A stretch of 18,780 nt of DNA. Origin: Cyclobacteriaceae bacterium. Its GTDB lineage: Bacteria > Bacteroidota > Bacteroidia > Cytophagales > Cyclobacteriaceae. The DNA is taken from contig WGED01000705.1 in assembly GCA_015492915.1 (NCBI GenBank), positions 1 through 18,780 on the forward strand, written 5' to 3'. Position 1 is the first letter of the stretch. Each line of letters opens with the position of its first letter. The position numbers were made by a program, and so were the translations under genes. This document shows positions 14,965 to 18,780 of the stretch, piece by piece. The notes under the pieces are model-generated. The model was not told the DNA's origin and ran no database searches. It saw only the letters and a list, made by a program, of their open reading frames with translations.

Positions 14965-17900
14965 TTAAGCCTGTTTTTTCAGCTTTTGCCTGAATTTGTA
15001 ATCGCCAATCCTGCCAAGGAGCATAAGAAACTTCTTTAGCAAATCGGCATAAAGCATCAATAATCCTATCAAAGCCATGACCCACATCACAGTAATATTG
15101 AACCAGAAAGTATCGTGGTATGTTCCTGCAAAATATTTTTCAGGTGCGTAAAGATAGGTCCTGAAGTTTAACGGATTATCAGGCTCTTCCGGGGTGGCGT
15201 AGATCGGATTAATCTTTCTGATGAGCCTGTTTTTGATCTTTAATATGGCCACCAGGCCAATGTTTTTGACAATTGAGGCCAGCTTCTCATTGTAGTAGGC
15301 ATTCTTGATTTGGAAGTATAAATCCTCCTTTTTAGGCTCAAGAATATATTTTCTCACAAATTCCTGTCGCTCTCTGAATGCCTTGTCTTTCCTGTTCAGG
15401 TATACTTTTTTCAGTGTAACGATCCTCTCATTCAAAGTATAATATGTGGCCGAATCGAAAAGAGCGGGCGTCAGCTTATCCCACGACACCGTATTTTCCT
15501 TGCCAAAGGCAGTGAGTTCCTTGTGCAACTCATATTTTAGTAAATCGAGATCATCTTCAATCTCTTCTCTGGGCACTTCACCCCGCAGCGCCGCCAGACA
15601 TGCCGCAAGACTCGTCTCGAGTTCTTTGAGGTAATAGGCCGTTTTGTAGTCGGCATTGGCGATTACTTTTTCGTATTCATAAAAATGTTTTTCATATTCA
15701 TTGTCTTTGAATGCTCTCACGGCAATAGCTTCAAATCCCCACCTCGATACCATCAGTTCGCCAAGCATTGGTACACGATCTGCGGAACTGATCTGCGGAT
15801 TGAGGCGATCAAACTCGATTCCTACGCCGTTAAACATCAGTTGAGGAATCAGAATGACAGGCACCATGATATAAACGGTTATCACCGAATCAAAGGCAGA
15901 TGAAATAATCAACCCCACCAGATTGGCGACACAGGCAGTAGTAAACAAGAGAAACCAGAAAGAAAAATACATGCCCTTGAATTCAAGCAGATAATTCCCT
16001 ACAAGAACAAAGGTAAGCGTCTGGATAGCCGAAATCCCGAACATAATGATCACTTTGGACGTCAGGTAACTGGAATGACTGAGATTGAGAAATCTTTCCC
16101 GTTGCAATATCAGGCGGTCCTTGATGATCTCCTCGCCGCTGAGCGACAGACCCACGAACAAGGCCACAATGATGCTCATCAGAAAATAATAGGGAATGTT
16201 GGGATTGTTGGCAAAGGTATATCCAAGCTGGTTATCATCGGCGGGATTGTAATAACGAACAAAATAACCGATGATCAAACCGAGCAGGGGGGCTTCGGCA
16301 AAGGTGACAACGAGATACTGCATATTTCGGAGCTTGCCCAACACGTCCCGCTTCACAAATACTTTAAACTGATCAGTCCAGGGCGGTATCCTGAATGTAG
16401 TGGCAGGTAACGGCGATTTTTCATTGCGGATTTTTGGCAAAAGTCGTTTCTTGAAATGATCACTCCACGCCTTTGGAGAGAGCCGCCGTCTGTCGGTGAA
16501 TTTACCGTATTCATTGACCACTTTCGCCTCGATGATATCGAATATTTGTTCCACTTTTACCGTACCACAAGTGATGCACGCCCCCTGATCGCGCTGGATC
16601 ATATTCACGATATCGCGGAAATATACGATCGAAGCCACCGGATCGCCGTAATAGATCTGGTACCCGCCCACATCGAGAATGATCAGGTTGTCAAACATTT
16701 TGAAAATGTCGGAGGACGGCTGATGGATGGTGGTGATAATGAGCTTTCCTTTCAAAGCCAATTCCTTCAGCAGGGTCATGATATTTTCCGAATCACGCGA
16801 CGAAAGCCCGGAAGTAGGCTCGTCCAGAAAAAGGATCGCCGGTTCGCGCAACAGTTCAAGGGCGATATTGAGCCTCTTTCGCTGACCACCGCTGATGGTC
16901 TTCTTCAATGGGCTGCCCACCGCCAGGTCTTTGATATCGAGAATACCGAGGGTACGCAGTGTATTGATCACAATGTCATGGATCTTCTCATCCTCATAAT
17001 CAGCAAAGCATAACTTACCGGCAAAAAACAGATTTTCATATACGGTGAGATCGGCCATCAGGAGGTCGTCCTGTGGCACATAGCCGATAAGTCCTTTCAG
17101 TTTCTCCGGCGCTTTATGTACGTCTATGCCATTGATAAGGACCGTTCCCGTTTTGGGCTTTATCTTGCCGATCAGCGTTTCAAGTAATGTGGACTTGCCA
17201 GCACCACTGGCTCCCATGATACCGACAAGATTTCCCGATTCCTCACTCAGATAAATATCTCTGAGACCGATGCGTTCCTGTTTGAACCTTACCCAGATAT
17301 CTTCCGCCGTCAACTTGATCTTGTTGACCCTGCCCACCTCCTTGAACTGCGCCACCACGTCGCTATAGTAAATGGGCGCAATCTTCCCACCCCTGATATT
17401 GCTACCCGGAGCAAAGATGTAAATGAACCTGGGCCTGAAAGCGAGGCCGTTGAGTAAAATGGGGGAATTACCAATATATTTTACGAAATATCCCTCAATC
17501 TCAGGGATATGCAAAAAGGCCAGAAAACCATGTAATCCTTCCCTCCTCATATGTTCGGCCGGCCGGTAATCCGCTTTGTCCTTGTCGTCAATAATAAGCA
17601 CATTCCGGGCTTTCAACTCTTCCACCGATTGCCCGAAGACAAAACTTTTGATCCGCTCTACGATCTTATTATCGATGTTCAGCGCCTTGCCGATGTAGTA
17701 GATAAAATTGTCCTGGCGTTCGGTAAGCCTGCCGCTGTCATGCGACAATTCTATCACCCTCAATATTACTACGATCTTCTGAAACAGGGTGCTTTCCAGA
17801 TTGATACGCTTGCAGATGAGCATAATATTGGCCCACTCCTCGACAAACTCCTCAAGGCTGGCATCCATCTCTTTACTGCCTTTGGAATGTGCTTTTATCT

Positions 17901-18078
17901 GATCCTTACCGTCAGAGCGGGTAAACTCTTCGAAGATCCTCAGAAATTCCGATGCATCTTCAGCATTGGCCTGCCTGTGAACAATAAATTTGACACGATC
18001 CCAACTCTCCTCGGTCACATTCCCTTTGACAACAATGGCAAAAAGCCGGATGATGGCTTTGACTAAGTATTCGTTCAT
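14965..18078 (-). CDS. Large ABCG-like half transporter with helical N-terminal domain
   Basis: The 1037-residue protein fuses several parts. Residues 1-150 are helical and acidic and resemble a TerB-like module. Residues 195-245 (around YIGNSPILLNG) look like a small beta domain, possibly FHA-like. The ATPase domain (about 255-490) has Walker A GASGAGKST (289-297), Q336, signature ISGGQRKR (395-402), Walker B ILFLDE (415-420) and H452, in the ABCG style with the ATPase before the membrane domain. A CITCG motif (501-505) follows. Membrane helices lie near 586-606, 631-650, 671-697, 704-727, 731-752 and 991-1010. About 240 mostly polar residues (753-990) are inserted before the last helix, probably periplasmic. 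It should work as a dimer; cargo and direction are unknown, though export is usual for this family. Confidence 0.88.
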   Translation of the reverse strand: MNEYLVKAIIRLFAIVVKGNVTEESWDRVKFIVHRQANAEDASEFLRIFEEFTRSDGKDQIKAHSKGSKEMDASLEEFVEEWANIMLICKRINLESTLFQKIVVILRVIELSHDSGRLTERQDNFIYYIGKALNIDNKIVERIKSFVFGQSVEELKARNVLIIDDKDKADYRPAEHMRREGLHGFLAFLHIPEIEGYFVKYIGNSPILLNGLAFRPRFIYIFAPGSNIRGGKIAPIYYSDVVAQFKEVGRVNKIKLTAEDIWVRFKQERIGLRDIYLSEESGNLVGIMGASGAGKSTLLETLIGKIKPKTGTVLINGIDVHKAPEKLKGLIGYVPQDDLLMADLTVYENLFFAGKLCFADYEDEKIHDIVINTLRTLGILDIKDLAVGSPLKKTISGGQRKRLNIALELLREPAILFLDEPTSGLSSRDSENIMTLLKELALKGKLIITTIHQPSSDIFKMFDNLIILDVGGYQIYYGDPVASIVYFRDIVNMIQRDQGACITCGTVKVEQIFDIIEAKVVNEYGKFTDRRRLSPKAWSDHFKKRLLPKIRNEKSPLPATTFRIPPWTDQFKVFVKRDVLGKLRNMQYLVVTFAEAPLLGLIIGYFVRYYNPADDNQLGYTFANNPNIPYYFLMSIIVALFVGLSLSGEEIIKDRLILQRERFLNLSHSSYLTSKVIIMFGISAIQTLTFVLVGNYLLEFKGMYFSFWFLLFTTACVANLVGLIISSAFDSVITVYIMVPVILIPQLMFNGVGIEFDRLNPQISSADRVPMLGELMVSRWGFEAIAVRAFKDNEYEKHFYEYEKVIANADYKTAYYLKELETSLAACLAALRGEVPREEIEDDLDLLKYELHKELTAFGKENTVSWDKLTPALFDSATYYTLNERIVTLKKVYLNRKDKAFRERQEFVRKYILEPKKEDLYFQIKNAYYNEKLASIVKNIGLVAILKIKNRLIRKINPIYATPEEPDNPLNFRTYLYAPEKYFAGTYHDTFWFNITVMWVMALIGLLMLYADLLKKFLMLLGRIGDYKFRQKLKKQA

Positions 18079-18160
18079 TAAAAATTATATTGTGGCAGTT
18101 TCTGAAAGTAATGAAAATTCAGATAAAATACTTCCGTACGATAGTAAATTCATTATTCCA

Positions 18161-18185
18161 CCGGTCTGCTTTACAGTTCGACCGG
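18161..18185 (-). repeat. Inverted repeat spanning the stop of the TPR/SH3 protein gene
   Basis: CCGGTC (18161-18166) and GACCGG (18180-18185) form an all-match 6-base GC-rich stem around a 13-base loop that contains the stop codon (18171-18173). No T tract follows on the minus strand, so it may protect the 3' end or weakly terminate. Confidence 0.4.
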
Positions 18186-18780
18186 CTTCAGATTATCCTC
18201 CCGCACCCAGACCGTTCGGTCATTCCATGATATCTTCACCCAAACATCCTTTTTCCCTTTGATATTTACCCTGTGACCTGCCGATACGACACCCAACACA
18301 TCCGCTCCCGCAGAGGGGCCGGCCATCAGGTGTGTTTCGGGAAATGTAATAATGGCCTTTTTATATTCCCGCCCAAAATTATTGAGCAGCAACAGGATGG
18401 CGAGAAATGCGATATAATAAAAGGCAGCCGTGCGTGGAACCTTCTTGCCAACCCTTGATTTATAAAATAATATGGCAAAAAAGAGTAATACCATGGCCAT
18501 GACAAACAGATCGATCTGTACCTGATAACGATAGAAAAGATTCAGAAAAAACTGTACGTCGTCATAGTCATAGCCTGTCACCTTATACTTCTCAGCCAGG
18601 TTCTCCATCTTCTTCAGTGCCCGCTTGTTGTAAGTTTTCAGGTAGTAAAGATTGAGATAATAGAGCGCGTCGGTAAAGTCACCGAGCCCTTCCTTGACGA
18701 AGGCCATTTTGAGCAGCATGGCGGGGGAGGATTTTTTGTCCTGTTCCAGTATCTCCCTGTACAGTTCGAAAGCCTGTGTG
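18171..18780 (-). CDS. TPR / two-TM / SH3-like membrane protein, 3' part
   Basis: The frame is open to the window edge, so the ATG at 18719 is probably internal and at least 202 C-terminal residues are visible. The first ~65 are amphipathic helices of TPR type, with tyrosine- and leucine-rich repeats such as DFTDALYYLNLYYL. Two membrane helices follow (about residues 67-86 and 97-113 counted from the ATG at 18719), separated by a short basic loop. The last ~60 residues form an SH3-like beta domain (LMAGPSAGADVLGVVSAG...VWVKISW). The order TPR, membrane, SH3 resembles BatE of the Bacteroides aerotolerance cluster, but no bat genes are visible, so I do not assign the name. The stop lies 92 bases before the transporter start on the same strand. 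Confidence 0.8.
   Translation of the reverse strand, partial: TQAFELYREILEQDKKSSPAMLLKMAFVKEGLGDFTDALYYLNLYYLKTYNKRALKKMENLAEKYKVTGYDYDDVQFFLNLFYRYQVQIDLFVMAMVLLFFAILFYKSRVGKKVPRTAAFYYIAFLAILLLLNNFGREYKKAIITFPETHLMAGPSAGADVLGVVSAGHRVNIKGKKDVWVKISWNDRTVWVREDNLKPVEL

Noticed and set aside
16456..17013. 185-residue open frame on the plus strand inside the ABC transporter gene
   Set aside because: It lies fully antisense to the conserved ATPase motifs, and its translation has no recognisable domain. It is a shadow of the real gene.
17551..18066. 171-residue open frame on the plus strand
   Set aside because: It is antisense to the N-terminal part of the transporter, with no domain or start signal of its own.
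1..18780. CRISPR array, tRNA, insertion sequence, phage or toxin-antitoxin genes
   Set aside because: I looked for regularly spaced repeats, cloverleaf-like segments, transposase motifs and small paired genes and found none that could be supported.

Overview
The window looks like chromosomal DNA of a Bacteroidota species, most likely an environmental Cytophagia or a relative. The evidence is the LpxH type, the H-to-D variant of PEP carboxylase, an NtrC-family regulator with a TDA-type L1 loop, serpin lipoproteins, a very large ABCG-like half transporter, mostly weak Shine-Dalgarno sequences, and one good TAnnTTTG-type -7 element. The genus cannot be fixed from the sequence. I see no tRNA, rRNA, CRISPR array, insertion sequence or phage gene, and no full-length gene is visibly broken. 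No gene-free stretch exceeds 300 bases; the largest are 14168-14444 and 7177-7434.

Layout, plus strand. The 3' end of a probable lpxH (1-280) overlaps a secreted propeller-like protein (277-1065). A 193-base gap with repeated motifs precedes an NtrC-type response regulator (1259-2656) translationally coupled to its membrane histidine kinase (2646-3998), which ends in a likely terminator. Next come an acyl carrier protein (4061-4306), an MJ1255/MurG-like glycosyltransferase (4352-5431), and, behind its own promoter, a divergent kinase-fold protein (5497-6558) followed 6 bases later by riboflavin synthase (6565-7176). Two tandem serpin lipoproteins follow (7435-8682 and 8758-9990), separated by a terminator, and then the bifunctional NAD(P)HX repair enzyme (10080-11579).

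Layout, minus strand, convergent with the above. In transcription order these are the 3' part of a TPR/two-TM/SH3 membrane protein (18780-18171), a 1037-residue ABCG-like transporter with a helical N-terminal domain (18078-14965), a Nudix hydrolase (14879-14445) and PEP carboxylase (14167-11621).

How they fit together. Much of the window is housekeeping: lipid A, riboflavin, NAD(P)HX repair, anaplerosis. The unusual parts are (a) the serpin pair, one member with an intact inhibitory hinge and the other with the hinge destroyed; (b) the uncharacterised kinase-like protein next to a lone ACP and a glycosyltransferase, possibly an envelope glycolipid module; (c) the fused ABCG-like transporter with a CxxC motif and a long insert before its last membrane helix; and (d) hairpins that overlap stop codons at three gene ends.
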